A stretch of DNA of 64,000 nt from Coenobita brevimanus (GCA_032717465.1 CM064670.1:15458931-15522930), one strand, 5' to 3'. Shown: positions 22,688 through 32,476, numbered from the stretch's first letter. Numbers and translations: made by a program. Notes: a model not told the origin generated them from the sequence alone.

Positions 22688-22892
22688 TCTTTTTACTTTA
22701 ACCTGGCCTAAAGCGTCCATCTCCCCATGCTGAATGCTGAGCTATAATCGTTAAGTAACACTCGAATATTATGCTAGTCACGAAAAGTGCCAAGGATGCA
22801 TGTAGGGCCATTGCATTATCTTTCCCAGTGAACTACGTGAAGTAAGCTGCAAAGGGATGAACATTTTGGCCAGGTTAAGGTGAAATGCTTAT
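22688..22892 (+). mobile_element. MITE-B copy, best preserved
   Basis: Terminal inverted repeats: left TTTTACTTTAACCTGGCC and, at the right, the complement of TTTCACCTTAACCTGGCC. Internal blocks TGCTGAATGCTGAGCTATAA, ATTATGCTAGTCACGAAAAG and TGTAGGGCCATTGCATTATC recur in the other copies. About 205 bp with no coding capacity. A candidate reference copy for the family. Confidence 0.8.
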
Positions 22893-22939
22893 AACTGGGT
22901 ACTGAGCTGTGCCTGGTGTGCTTCTGAGAACTTGGTGAT

Positions 22940-23270
22940 TCCCTTGTTAAGTTTGGGTAGATTAAGTTTGTTTGAGTAGATCAAGTTTGTTTGGGTAGAT
23001 TAAGTTTGTTTGGGTAGATTAAGTTTGTTTGGGTAGATTAAGTTTGTTTGGGTAGATTAAGTTTGTTTGGGTAGATTAAGTTTGTTTGGGTAGATTAAGT
23101 TTGTTTGGGTAGATTAAGTTTGTTTGGGTAGATCAAGTTTGTTTGAGTAGATCAAGTTTGTTTGGGTAGATTAAGTTTGTTTGGGTAGATCAAGTTTATT
23201 TGGGTAGATTAAGTTTGTTTGGGTAGATTAAATTTGTTTGGGTAGATTAAGTTAGTCGCTAGATTAAGTT
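22940..23270. repeat. 20-bp minisatellite, about 16 copies
   Basis: Unit GTAGATTAAGTTTGTTTGGG, near-identical through most of the array. It grades into the TTAGG-like tract that follows. Confidence 0.95.
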
Positions 23271-23540
23271 CGGGTAGAGTAAGTTTAGGTTAGGTTAGTT
23301 TTAGTTAGACTGGGGTACTGGTTAGGTTGGGTTTGGTATAATATTGCTAGGTTTGTTGGTTTAAGTTAGTAGTTTAGTTAGGTTTAATTAAGTCTGGTTA
23401 GGTTACGTTGGGTTCGGTTAGGTTAGATTTGGTTAGATGACGTTAGTGGTTATGCTTGGTTCAATCAGGTTAAGTTAAGTTTATGTCACCTACGACTTTG
23501 TTAGATAACACTGAATTTGGTTAGGTTAAGTTAGGATGGC
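23270..23540. repeat. Degenerate TTAGG-rich (telomere-like) tract
   Basis: Dense but imperfect GGTTA/TTAGG motifs (TTAGGTTAGGTTAG, GGTTAGGTTAAGTTAGG). TTAGG is the canonical arthropod telomere repeat. I read this as an old interstitial telomere-like tract, or a minisatellite that resembles one. Confidence 0.6.
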
Positions 23541-23644
23541 AAAAATGGAGGTAAGTTCACCCCCCAAAACACACAATAAAACCATCAAAAAAGATCAATG
23601 TCATGGTGAAGCCACAAATATAAACATCAAGACACGAAAGGAGG

Positions 23645-23676
23645 TATATAAGAGAGTACAGTACTGGGAACTCAGA
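23645..23676 (+). promoter_or_regulatory. Candidate core promoter (TATA + initiator)
   Basis: TATATAAG at 23645-23652 is followed 29 bases later by CTCAGA (A at about 23674), matching the arthropod initiator TCA(G/T) at the usual spacing. It lies about 170 bp upstream of the ATG of the candidate gene. The motif match is good, but no experimental support can be seen. Confidence 0.5.
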
Positions 23677-23847
23677 AAAAGTGTAGTCCACAGATTTCTC
23701 TCATTTTTTTTTCTCTATTTTCTTGGGTTTTTCTAAGGTTTCGAGGCGGACTTCCTAAAAATCAATCATCTTATTTAAGATGAAAATCGCCGAACACCTT
23801 GCAAAATCGGCTCAACTTGTCTGTAAAGACTTTTCCTGGAGTAAAAA

Positions 23848-25056
23848 ATGAAGAGTATAATACTGTTTGCATTGTTTTTGTCGGTGATGTGGGGCGATGT
23901 GCGCACGGAGGGAGAGAAGGAGGAGGAGGAGGTGGTGGGGGTGGTGGAGAAGGCGAACGGTGTCGGTAAGGTAGTGGTGAGGGTGAGAGAGGGAGCTTGG
24001 AGGGCGGGAGGCCGGGTGGTGGAGTCGTGGGGAACGGCCGGGGTGAGAGCTGCACGAGTGGCAAGGAGGGTAAGGATGGGACTGCGGTAGGTGGGCGAGT
24101 AGGGATGGACCAGGTGTGATGGCGTGGGGAAGGTGTGGATGAAAGTGTAGAGAGGGGTGGGGACGGCGCGCGTCAGGATGGGGGTGATGTGGGTGGAGAC
24201 CAGGGACTGGACCGAGAAGGCTTGTTTGAGGACGTAGAATGGGGCGAGGAAAATGCTGATGAGTTCGGGGGATGGAATGAGGATCACGTGGGCAGGCATT
24301 AAGAAGTCGTGGACGAGAATGGATAACGGGCTGAATAGAGGGTTAGACATGATGATTCTGTGGGCCGGAGCAGGGTGGTCAGGCGTGAGGGTGTGCGGGC
24401 GAGGGCTATGGACGGGAGTGAGGAAGGTGGCGACGGGGCTGTGGATTGGGGTGAGGTAGATGGTGATGATGGTGTGGACGATGGTGAGCAAAATGGTGAA
24501 TGGGATTTGGTTGGTTATGAAGTAGTTGGGTGCAGGGGCGGTGGTGATGGTGAAGGTACTGGCTAGGGTAATGAGGGTTGTCATATGGATTGTGTGGAAA
24601 TTTATCTGCACTATACTAGACACCATCGAACGTGTATTAGAGATCATAGTGTTCACGGTGGTGTCGTTCTTACTGATTCCGGTGCTCGGCATTGTCTGCG
24701 CGTACTGCCTTTACCGCCGGCTTGTTCCGACGTCCTCTTACACCTTGTCCAAGTCCTGGCTTGGCTTCTGGGCCGCCCTGTGCTTCAAAGCCATCAGCAA
24801 CAATGCCACGACCCAATCCCCGCCCGAATCCCCGTCTGATTCTCCAGATCCCTCTCCACTGACTGGAGAGTTGTCCCCATCCGACGATACGTACGCCCGA
24901 GTTGATCGTCCGACTCGAGGTGTACTGTCGTCTGTCCTCTGTCGGCTTCCCACGGGAGTACGTGAGTGGGTCCCGTCAAAAATACCCTCTATGCCACGAT
25001 GGATACGTCCAGCTCCCCCGAATGACCAGCCTCCCCAGCACGTGAAAGTCCAGTAG
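23848..25056 (+). CDS. Candidate host gene: small single-pass membrane protein, unknown function
   Basis: Not a family I recognise. The frame starts with a clear signal peptide (MKSIILFALFLSVMWG...) and an acidic stretch (EGEKEEEE). It ends with a strong membrane helix (IIVFTVVSFLLIPVLGIVCA, near 24640-24710) and a Ser/Pro-rich tail to TAG 25054-25056. Between them the frame has six stops, all TAG. Model 1: a phase-1 intron, donor TCG|GTAAGG at 23966 and acceptor CTATACTAG| at 24619. This keeps the frame, removes every stop and predicts about 184 residues. Model 2: no intron, and the TAGs are pseudogene lesions or recoded. The middle segment has Trp codons at 33-bp spacing over 24376-24508 (starts 24376, 24409, 24442, 24475, 24508), like 11-residue amphipathic repeats, which is odd for an intron. 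Context supports a real transcription unit: TATA/initiator upstream and AATAAA at 25784. Confidence 0.45.
23966..24619 (+). other. Putative phase-1 intron with Trp-periodic sequence
   Basis: Donor GTAAGG and acceptor preceded by TTTATCTGCACTATACTAG. All six in-frame TAGs (24088, 24100, 24148, 24235, 24457, 24523) fall inside. The sequence is G/T-rich and looks like a degenerate 33/66-bp repeat. The opposite strand is open for 305 codons (24692 to 23775), which I take as a consequence of composition. Confidence 0.4.
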
Positions 25057-25207
25057 CCCGTTGATTTCTTCGCTAGTTCCCCTCAGTGAAGAGATTGCCT
25101 CGCACTTGCCGTACACTTGACACCAGTTGTACGCATTCACCACTGATCACTTCCTTTATCGTCCCGCCTCCATGAATGCACTCACCATCATCATCAGCAC
25201 TCCACTG

Positions 25208-25380
25208 TCCGGTCCTGAATTTTTTTGTGTCCGGTCCTGATTTTTTTTGTGTCCGGTCCTGATTTTTTTTTCTGTCCGGTCCTGATTAAGTTTTTCATGT
25301 TTTTGGCTTTTCGACTTTCGGCTTTTCGACTTTCGGCTTTTCGACTTTCGGCTTTTAGACTTTCGGCTTTTCGATTTTTT
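25208..25380 (+). repeat. 22-bp and 15-bp short tandem arrays in the putative 3' UTR
   Basis: Four copies of about 22 bp with CCGGTCCTGATTTTTTTTGT (25210-25286), then five copies of the 15-mer CGACTTTCGGCTTTT (about 25305-25376). Both lie between the stop codon and the poly(A) signal of the candidate gene. Confidence 0.92.
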
Positions 25381-25783
25381 TCTTTCTGAGCATCTCTACT
25401 TTCTTACAATTTAATTTGGCCTAGCTTTTACTGCTAATGCTATTATGTTCTAATCCATCTATACCTATTTGTTGCATGTTGCCGCATCCTGTGAGGGGGT
25501 GCCTTCGAGAAATGGACCCCTAGGAGTTTCTGTCCCTACTCAGTAACGTACTGTACCCCTCTCATCCGACGCCATTGTCTTCTTCTCGCACCTTATCTCT
25601 CCACTTCATTCTCGGTGTCACCACTCCTCCTCCTCCCTTCAGTGCTGAGTTAACCGCTTCACTACCATTACTTTTTTGTTCCTACATTCCTGCTAACTTT
25701 TCTGCTGAGGAGGAACTTATTCTGCTAAGGAGGATCTTTTCAAAACCGGCCTTCATTAATCTACTGAACACGATAAGACGCTG

Positions 25784-25789
25784 AATAAA
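25784..25789 (+). terminator. Candidate polyadenylation signal AATAAA
   Basis: Canonical hexamer about 730 bp downstream of the candidate gene's stop codon. The only support is the motif and its position. Confidence 0.35.
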
Positions 25790-25865
25790 CATAATCTGGA
25801 GTTAGGAAGGATAAACTTAACCTTCTGAGCCCAGGGTTATCATTTCCATTCTATTCTTGTCAGCT

Positions 25866-25976
25866 CCAGACGATTTTCCTCAGCTTAGAATAGACTCTCA
25901 AACAGGAGGGGGTTTCATGTGACCTTGATAATACAGGGGGCCAATCCTGAGTTGAATAAAATCGTCTGGAAGTAGC
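25866..25976 (+). mobile_element. MITE-C copy with both ends
   Basis: Left end CCAGACGATTTTCCTCAGCT and right end TGAGTTGAATAAAATCGTCTGG are inverted repeats around an interior of about 60 bp. The shortest complete copy of this family seen here. Confidence 0.7.
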
Positions 25977-26094
25977 AGGATTAAGTTACAAAGGATGTGA
26001 CCTGGATTCAAAGAGTTATATCATTGCGCTGAAAGAGTTAGATTAAAAGTCTTTGTTTATACGGGTCACTTCACATCATATTTAGCCTCTAGTT

Positions 26095-26275
26095 CTTTCA
26101 CCTTAACTTGGCCCAGGTTGCCGTCCATCCGAAGCTTATTTTCCGTAGCTGCCGAGGCTTGAAAAACTGCTACGGCTCTGCGTTTCCTTCACGCCACTTC
26201 TTCGTGACTGGCATCATATTACAGTGTTAAGCTGTTGTTACAACTCGGTATTCAAGAGCAAGAGATTCTACCTGA
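26095..26275 (-). mobile_element. MITE-B copy, minus strand
   Basis: The plus strand shows the end TTTCACCTTAACTTGGCCCA. The minus strand shows CAGTCACGAAGAAGTGGCGT and CAGAGCCGTAGCAGTTTTTC, as in the other copies. Confidence 0.7.
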
Positions 26276-26304
26276 TCCCCCTATTGATGAGATTTAAGAC
26301 TGAA

Positions 26305-26485
26305 CGATGACGATGGTAATGATGATGATAATGATGATGGTGGTGGTGGTGATATGATGATAATTCTCCCACTTTTATGCCTTTCCTTAATATTTGGATC
26401 CTACCTCAATTCATATCTTATTGTTAGGTGATAATAAAGAACTGATAATAATGATGATGATAATGACGATGATGATGATCATCAT
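26305..26485. repeat. GAT/GGT trinucleotide tracts
   Basis: (GAT)n/(GGT)n at 26305-26365 and (GAT)n at 26440-26485, with unique sequence between them. Confidence 0.9.
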
Positions 26486-26499
26486 CCAAGCGCGGAGTG

Positions 26500-26580
26500 G
26501 GGGAGCTGGTGGTACGGTGGTTAGCACATTCAACTCATAACTGAAAGAACCCGAGTTTAATATTTGGGCCTGTCAAACTA
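26500..26580 (+). mobile_element. tRNA-derived SINE head, type 2
   Basis: A box TGGTACGGTGG (26510-26520) and a degenerate B box GAGTTTAATAT (26553-26563). The arm between, TTAGCACATTCAACTCATAA, matches the copy at 60610 almost exactly. Confidence 0.7.
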
Positions 26581-26602
26581 GTCTCTATTCATTCGCAGTA
26601 CT

Positions 26603-26604
<2 letters not shown>

Positions 26605-26669
<65 letters not shown>

Positions 26670-27030
26670 TCTCTCCGCCTATCCATCCATTCATAGTGTG
26701 TCTCTCTTCTATCCATCTTTTATTCTGTCTGTTCATCCAATCACTCATCCATTTGTCTGTTTCATATATCCATCTATCCACTCCCTCTCTCTGTATTCCT
26801 CTATCTATCCATCCATTCATCATGTCCGTCACCTATCCATCCTTCTATCTATCTACTCAACCACCCATCCTTCTATCTGTTTTTTATCCATCTATCTATC
26901 CATGCATCTATTACCGAAGCCACAGTACTCAGCAGCTATCTAATCAGTGTGCTTGTCTGTTATGCTCTGATTTAGCCACGTTAGCCTCATCAGCAGTCTG
27001 TCTATCTATCTGTCTATCTATCTATCCATC
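26605..27030. repeat. (CT)n, (ATCC)n and (CTAT)n simple repeats
   Basis: (CT)n at 26605-26675, degenerate CCATCTATCCAT sequence at 26676-26910, and CTAT/CTGT at about 26998-27030. Frames across them are artefacts. Confidence 0.9.
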
Positions 27031-27109
27031 CATTACGTGGCTTATAGTGCTCTGATTATACTAAGTTATTTCCATGAATATAGCCATCAGTCACCCACCC
27101 ATACACCTC

Positions 27110-27395
27110 ACCCAAACACACCCACTCCTCTCTCTCTCTCTGTGGGTGCGTGGGTGGGAGGGTGGGTAGGTGGAGGGTGGGTGGGTGAATGGATAGATAC
27201 CCAGGCTGAAAAAAACGATGCATACGTCAACAGCTACAAAGATAGACAGATAAGTAGATAGATTGTTATAGGTATGGATATTTATAGATCGATAGAGATA
27301 GGCAGATAAACTGACTGATACATATATACATACATACAGACAGACAGACAGATAGATAGCCAGGTAGACAGATAGATGGACAGAACTCTGATAAA
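27110..27395. repeat. GTGGGTGG- and GATA/GACA-rich tracts
   Basis: GGGTGGGTAGGTGG-type sequence at 27140-27190, then imperfect GATAGATA/CAGACAGA at about 27238-27390. Confidence 0.85.
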
Positions 27396-27471
27396 GTCAA
27401 CTTACCCTCATCAGCAGCGTCAGCCCCGCCCACACCTCACACACCCACACACTGATTTCCTTCTCTATCCG

Positions 27472-27510
27472 CGCGCGCGCGCGTGTGTGCGTGCGTGCGT
27501 GCGTGCGTAA
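27472..27510. repeat. (GC)n-(GT)n-(GTGC)n tract
   Basis: Alternating purine-pyrimidine CGCGCGCGCG followed by GTGTGTGCGTGCGTGC, a sequence type that favours Z-DNA. Confidence 0.9.
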
Positions 27511-27689
27511 TTCACCGGGTCGGTCAGGATCACTTGATGGTCGTGATCGTCAGCTTTTACCCTCCCGGAAGGGAGCTGAGAGCTCATATAGTCCGATCTA
27601 AGGGCAAGGCTGTGACCTTCACACACCCACACACCCGTCCCCTTGCTCAAGGGGGACAGTAACCACCCACTTCGTCAGTGAAACTTTTC

Positions 27690-27757
27690 GCAACCTGAGC
27701 GAGGCGCGAACTCCCGTCCACCAGTTGGCAAGCGGGAACGTTACCACTGCACCAGCG

Positions 27758-27762
<5 letters not shown>
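27690..27762 (-). mobile_element. tRNA-derived SINE head, type 1 (minus)
   Basis: On the minus strand the A box TGGTGCAGTGG (27744-27754) and B box GAGTTCGCGCC (27703-27713) are canonical. The 5' end abuts (GT)n at 27757, matching the situation of the head at 376. Body sequence beyond about 27690 is not assigned. Confidence 0.7.

Positions 27763-27808
<46 letters not shown>
27757..27808. repeat. (GT)n microsatellite
   Basis: Pure GT run adjoining the SINE. Confidence 0.97.
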
Positions 27809-27814
<6 letters not shown>

Positions 27815-27884
27815 TACTGGCGAGGCGTTGTATCCAATATTCTTTATTTGTCATTTTTACATATATATCAATCATGTCACTCTG

Positions 27885-28115
27885 CTCACTTTAACTAGGC
27901 ATAGAACTGCTTTCACTCCATTTCGACAATAAGCTATAGCATGAGATTAAAGTTAGAATATGGTCCTAGTCACGAAGAAGTGCTATGAAAAGGATGCCGA
28001 GCAGTAGTACTGTCTTCTACCAATGAACTAAAAAAAAAAAAATAAATAAAATAAAAATAAAGAAAAGGTTAGAAAGGAAGGCAAATCTTCAGCTTAAGGT
28101 AAATGAACCGTAGCT
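27885..28115 (+). mobile_element. MITE-B copy with internal A-rich insertion
   Basis: Family blocks CACTTTAACTAGGCATAGAA, GAATATGGTCCTAGTCACGA and GAAGAAGTGCTATGAAAAGG, then GAGCAGTAGTACTGTCTTC, in order. An A-rich stretch at 28029-28075 enlarges it. Confidence 0.65.
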
Positions 28116-28124
28116 GTGGCCGTT

Positions 28125-28200
28125 CCTCGATTACTGAGCCGTGTTACACAGGAGGCTCCGTAGCACCTTTTCCTTAGCGATTTATTTTACGTATTACTCA
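28125..28200 (+). mobile_element. MITE-A left-end fragment
   Basis: GTTACACAGGAGGCTCCGTA, then GCACCTTTTCCTTAGCGATT and TATTTTACGTATTAC. A well-preserved left terminus including the outer CACAGGAG part; no right end seen. Confidence 0.65.
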
Positions 28201-28292
28201 TGAACATTATCTTAGATGCTAATTTTTATTAGTTTAATGTTGACAGTTTGCATCGGTTAAAAACAGAGGGTATTTTGGTATAATGTGCAGAA

Positions 28293-28316
28293 TCTCTGTC
28301 TGTCTGTCTGTCTGTC

Positions 28317-28363
<47 letters not shown>

Positions 28364-28370
28364 CTCTCTC
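28293..28370. repeat. (CTGT)n microsatellite
   Basis: TCTG tetranucleotide run with few interruptions. Confidence 0.97.
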
Positions 28371-28756
28371 ATGCAAGCAAGAAATCTCCTCTGAATATTC
28401 ATGCTCCCACAGTCCCCTTCCCCTCAAAATTTTGCTTCTCTGTCCTCCTGGCTTAGTCTGGCGTCCACTGTGGCTGAGTCTTGTCCCAAAATTCCATCTC
28501 TTGTGTGGACTCTTTCGGCCTTTGTAACACCAAATGCGGGAATATGGACACGAGTTACAATCCAGCATACATACAGGGACAGGAGCATACATGGACGCAC
28601 ACACATTTGTCTTGCATACACAAATACAGCACCTTGGCACACACGACATACTCCTCTGTGCACGCGCATAGACAGACAGACACAGATAGAAGGGCTGACA
28701 GGCATGCAGACGGACACACACACATACACATTATACTGACAATATAGTCTTACCTG
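28371..28756. other. Intergenic, CA-rich, no gene
   Basis: ACACA/CAGACA-rich sequence. Cys-rich minus-strand frames reflect composition. Confidence 0.45.
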
Positions 28757-28865
<109 letters not shown>

Positions 28866-28891
28866 AGACAATTAGACAAGCAAGCAGTCTT

Positions 28892-29548
28892 ATGGACCAG
28901 AGTAGTGATATTGAGGAGAAGATAACACAGGTGAATGAAGCTGTGCAAAGCTACAAAAATGATGTAGAAACCACGTATGCTGAAATGGTGAAAGTAAAGA
29001 AAGACTTAGAAACAAGGGTGGAGGAAAAAAGCATTAAAAAGGAAGTGAAAAGAATAATCCAAAACAATCCAAAGTTAGTCAGAGATTCAGTAGAAATAAA
29101 TAAATCAATAGTAATCACTGGTATAGAAGAGGAAGAAATTAAAAACAAAATCACTAGAGACAAAAAGGAGATGGCAAATGTAATGAGCTTACTGAAAGAA
29201 GTATCAGAGGAAATCTGTAGTAAAGACATAGAGGAACACAAAAGGTTAGGAAAATACGAGAAAAGCAAGACAAGACCTCTAAAGGTGACTTTCCAGAGTG
29301 TAAACACTGTGGAAGAGATACTAAAAAATGCAAAGAATCTTATGGAAAAAGAGGAGTTCAAAAATGTATGGATAAAAAGATGCCTAACACAAGAGGAACT
29401 GGAATTACTGAAAGAGAAAAGGGAGGAAGCAAAAACAAAAAATGAGGGAAGATCAGAAGAGGACAAGAAGAAATTTTCTTACAAAGTAATAGGATTGCAG
29501 GTACGAAAGTGGTACACAAACAGGATGGAAGAAAAAGGAGGAAGTTAG
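28892..29548 (+). CDS. LINE ORF1: coiled-coil RNA-binding protein
   Basis: 218 residues from ATG 28892 to TAG 29546-29548. The first 60 residues are predicted coiled coil (charged heptads such as VKVKKDLETRVEEKSIKKEV). From about residue 70 an RRM-like segment follows (SIVITGIEEEE, then HKRLGKYEKS..RPLKVTFQSV, then AKNLMEKEEFKNVWIKRCL), a pattern common in ORF1 proteins of several LINE clades. Expected role: trimerise, bind the LINE RNA and act as chaperone in the RNP. The Lys/Glu-rich C-terminus overlaps ORF2 by 40 bases in a different frame. Unlike the LINE at 9-13 kb there is no esterase domain, so the two elements belong to different families. Confidence 0.85.
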   Translation: MDQSSDIEEKITQVNEAVQSYKNDVETTYAEMVKVKKDLETRVEEKSIKKEVKRIIQNNPKLVRDSVEINKSIVITGIEEEEIKNKITRDKKEMANVMSLLKEVSEEICSKDIEEHKRLGKYEKSKTRPLKVTFQSVNTVEEILKNAKNLMEKEEFKNVWIKRCLTQEELELLKEKREEAKTKNEGRSEEDKKKFSYKVIGLQVRKWYTNRMEEKGGS

Positions 29549-32430
29549 TAGAACCATGTCATGACAAGTATATAAACAAGATGATAAAGTTGATGTACTC
29601 AAATGTGGATGGAATGGTATCTAAATTACTAGAGATGAATGATTATGTCAGAGAAAATGAACCACAAATAATATGCCTAACTGAGACAAAATTAACACCA
29701 AGGATATCCAATGACCTACTAAACTTAGAGGAATACAATATATGGAGAAGAGACAGAAATTTAAAAAAAGGAGGAGGAATTATAATATTAACTAAGAAAA
29801 ATCTAAAAGTCAAGGAAATAAACCTAGATATACCATCACAAGTAGAACTGATTGCAGTAGAGATCGACACATCTGAAGGTAAAGTAATTGTAGCCAATTT
29901 GTATATGCCACCCAGATCAAACACATGGGAAAGAGACGAATATGAGGACCTGGCAGAGAGTACAATTCAGAGTATAAGATCCTTGCTACATAAAATGGAA
30001 GAGAAATCGGAAAGAATTATACTAACTGGGGATTTCAATACAAATATAAATTGGAATACCCTAGATATAAATAGCCAAGAAAGCTGTTGGGACCAAAAGC
30101 TCCTGGATCTCGTACAAGAGTTTTTCTTAACGCAACATGTGAGGGAAACCACTAGAAAAAGAGGACTTGATGTACCTTCAGTGCTAGATCTAATATTTAC
30201 TAGGCAAGAAAATGACATTGACAGTTTAATATATCACCCTCCACTCGGCAAAAGCGATCATGCAGTACTAAATTATAACTTCAGGATAGCATATGACATA
30301 GTAAACAGCAATGACAGTTACAAAAAGAGCCTAAACTATAAAAAGGGAAATTATCAAGACCTAAAGAAGTATTTCTTAGAAGTTGATTGGGAAAATGAGC
30401 TTAGAGGACAAGATTTAAATGCTGTATATAAAAATTTTTGTGAATTTTATGAAATAGGAGTCCAGAAGTACATCCCACAGCACAAAGAAGCAGATAAGAA
30501 AATACAGAAATGGTTCAATACAGAATGTAAAAAATCTAAAGAAAGAAGAGATTTGTTGTGGAATAGATACAGAAGACACAATAGTGAAAGGGCGTATAAT
30601 AATTACAAACAGGCAAGAAACGACTATACAAGAATAAGGAGGGAAGCCCAAAAACAGTTTGAGGAGGATATAATAAATAAAAGTAGTGATCAACCAAAGC
30701 TGTTTTACAGCTATATCAGAAGCAAAACCAAAGTAAAAGATATAATACAATCCATCACGGACGAGGGAATCACTTATACACAAGAGAAAGATATTTGTGA
30801 AGCACTAAATAAGAATTTCCAATTAGTTTTTACAGAAGAAAAAAATTTTGAGAGGGAATATGTGGAACACGCATGTCCACACATACTATCAGATATACAA
30901 ATAGCAGAAAAAGTAATACAAGAGGAGTTAAGTAGATTAGACAGAGGAAAAGCAAGTGGTCCTGATGAAATTTCATGTTGGGTGCTACGAGAATGTGCAA
31001 AGGAGTTAAGTAAACCATTATTTTTAATTTTCAAGAAATCCTTGAGTCAAGGGAAACTACCTGATATTTGGAAAAAAGCAAATATAGTCCCCTTATTCAA
31101 GAAAGGAAATAGACAAAATCCTCTCAACTACCGACCAGTATCACTGACCAATGTTGTAAGCAAGGTATTAGAAAAACTTATAAGAAAAGCTTGGGTAAAT
31201 CATCTAGAAGAACACAGTATGATAACAGAAAGACAGTTTGGTTTCAGAAAGGGAAAATCATGTGTTACTAATCTGTTGAGCTACTATGACAGAGTAACAA
31301 ACACAATACAGGAAAGGGAAGGATGGGTGGACAGTATCTATTTAGATTTCAAGAAAGCTTTTGACACAGTACCACACCAAAGACTTTTATGGAAGCTGTA
31401 CCATCAAGGAGGAATTCGAGGCAAACTGTTTTGTTGGATGCAAGACTTTCTCATAAAAAGAGAAATGAGGACAGTACTAAGAGGAAACTACTCATCATGG
31501 AAAGAAGTGACTAGTGGAGTACCACAGGGTTCGGTGCTGGCACCAATCATGTTTCTAGTGTACATAAATGATATAAACAGTAACACTGGAAATGAGAGCT
31601 ATCTGAATATGTTTGTAGATGATGCAAAAATACAAAGGAGAATTACTAGCACAGACTCTTGTAGGGAGCTACAAGAAGAATTAAATAAACTTCTTGAATG
31701 GAGTAGTACATGGCAAATGGAATTCAATGTGGACAAGTGTCATGTAATCAAGTTTGGTAAAAGTGGAAAAAGACCTGATTGGGATTATAAGTTAGGAAAT
31801 AAAACCCTATACACATCAGAAAGAGAGAAAGACCTAGGTGTGATTATCAATAACAGACTATCTCCGGCTGACCACATCAGCGAGAAGGTACGGAACATGT
31901 ATACACTGCTTGCAAATATGAGAATAGCATTCACATACATAAATGAAGACATGCTAAGAAGGATAATAACATCATTCATTAGACCAACCCTGGAATATGC
32001 ATCAATAGTCTGGAGTCCTCATCTCAAAAAGCATATAGACAAGATTGAAAAAGTTCAAAGGGCCGCTACAAGATGGATACCAAGCTTAAGGGACCTAAGC
32101 TACGAAGAAAGACTAAATAAACTGAATCTACCAACACTACAGGAGAGAAGGAAAAGAGGTGACATGATAATGCTATATAAGTGCATATCAGGAAAGGAGA
32201 AAATAGACATAAATGATTACTTAACATATGGAGAAGCATCAGCAAGAGGACACTGCAAAAAACTGCATAAGAAGAGAGGTGATAAAGACGTAAGGAAATT
32301 CAGTTTCCCAAACAGAGCAATTGATCAATGGAATGCACTACCGAATGAAATAGTGTGTGCCAAAACAATTCACAAATTTAAGGATATGTACGATAAATTT
32401 GGTCTAAGACACGGGACAATACGAGCTTGA
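29509..32430 (+). CDS. LINE ORF2: APE endonuclease-reverse transcriptase
   Basis: Open for 973 codons from GTG 29509. The first ATG is at 29581 and is the more likely start unless translation is coupled to ORF1. Domains: APE endonuclease (TETKLTP; VANLYMPPRS; TGDFNTNINW; GKSDHAVL), then RT (SGPDEISCWV; NYRPVSLTN; FGFRKGKSCVTNLLSY; YLDFKKAFDTVPHQ near residue 610; SGVPQGSVLAP; FVDDAKI at 31612-31632), then the C-terminal conserved region (DLGVIINN; HLKKHIDKIEKVQRAATRWI). The catalytic box reads FVDD where FADD is usual; both aspartates are kept. Predicted to nick AC-rich target DNA and prime reverse transcription there. Probably functional on sequence grounds. Confidence 0.93.
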   Translation: MVHKQDGRKRRKLVEPCHDKYINKMIKLMYSNVDGMVSKLLEMNDYVRENEPQIICLTETKLTPRISNDLLNLEEYNIWRRDRNLKKGGGIIILTKKNLKVKEINLDIPSQVELIAVEIDTSEGKVIVANLYMPPRSNTWERDEYEDLAESTIQSIRSLLHKMEEKSERIILTGDFNTNINWNTLDINSQESCWDQKLLDLVQEFFLTQHVRETTRKRGLDVPSVLDLIFTRQENDIDSLIYHPPLGKSDHAVLNYNFRIAYDIVNSNDSYKKSLNYKKGNYQDLKKYFLEVDWENELRGQDLNAVYKNFCEFYEIGVQKYIPQHKEADKKIQKWFNTECKKSKERRDLLWNRYRRHNSERAYNNYKQARNDYTRIRREAQKQFEEDIINKSSDQPKLFYSYIRSKTKVKDIIQSITDEGITYTQEKDICEALNKNFQLVFTEEKNFEREYVEHACPHILSDIQIAEKVIQEELSRLDRGKASGPDEISCWVLRECAKELSKPLFLIFKKSLSQGKLPDIWKKANIVPLFKKGNRQNPLNYRPVSLTNVVSKVLEKLIRKAWVNHLEEHSMITERQFGFRKGKSCVTNLLSYYDRVTNTIQEREGWVDSIYLDFKKAFDTVPHQRLLWKLYHQGGIRGKLFCWMQDFLIKREMRTVLRGNYSSWKEVTSGVPQGSVLAPIMFLVYINDINSNTGNESYLNMFVDDAKIQRRITSTDSCRELQEELNKLLEWSSTWQMEFNVDKCHVIKFGKSGKRPDWDYKLGNKTLYTSEREKDLGVIINNRLSPADHISEKVRNMYTLLANMRIAFTYINEDMLRRIITSFIRPTLEYASIVWSPHLKKHIDKIEKVQRAATRWIPSLRDLSYEERLNKLNLPTLQERRKRGDMIMLYKCISGKEKIDINDYLTYGEASARGHCKKLHKKRGDKDVRKFSFPNRAIDQWNALPNEIVCAKTIHKFKDMYDKFGLRHGTIRA

Positions 32431-32474
32431 CTCATTCCTGTAAAGATACAATTAGGTAAGAACAATTAGGTAAG

Positions 32475-32476
<2 letters not shown>

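Noticed and set aside
23775..24692. 305-codon minus-strand open frame opposite the candidate gene
   Set aside because: Thr/Pro/Ile-rich product of G/T-rich complementary DNA with no signal peptide or domain. The plus strand has a promoter, signal peptide and membrane segment.
28951..29466. Minus-strand 171-codon frame opposite LINE ORF1
   Set aside because: Antisense shadow of the A-rich LINE coding strand (Ser/Phe/Leu composition), no motif.
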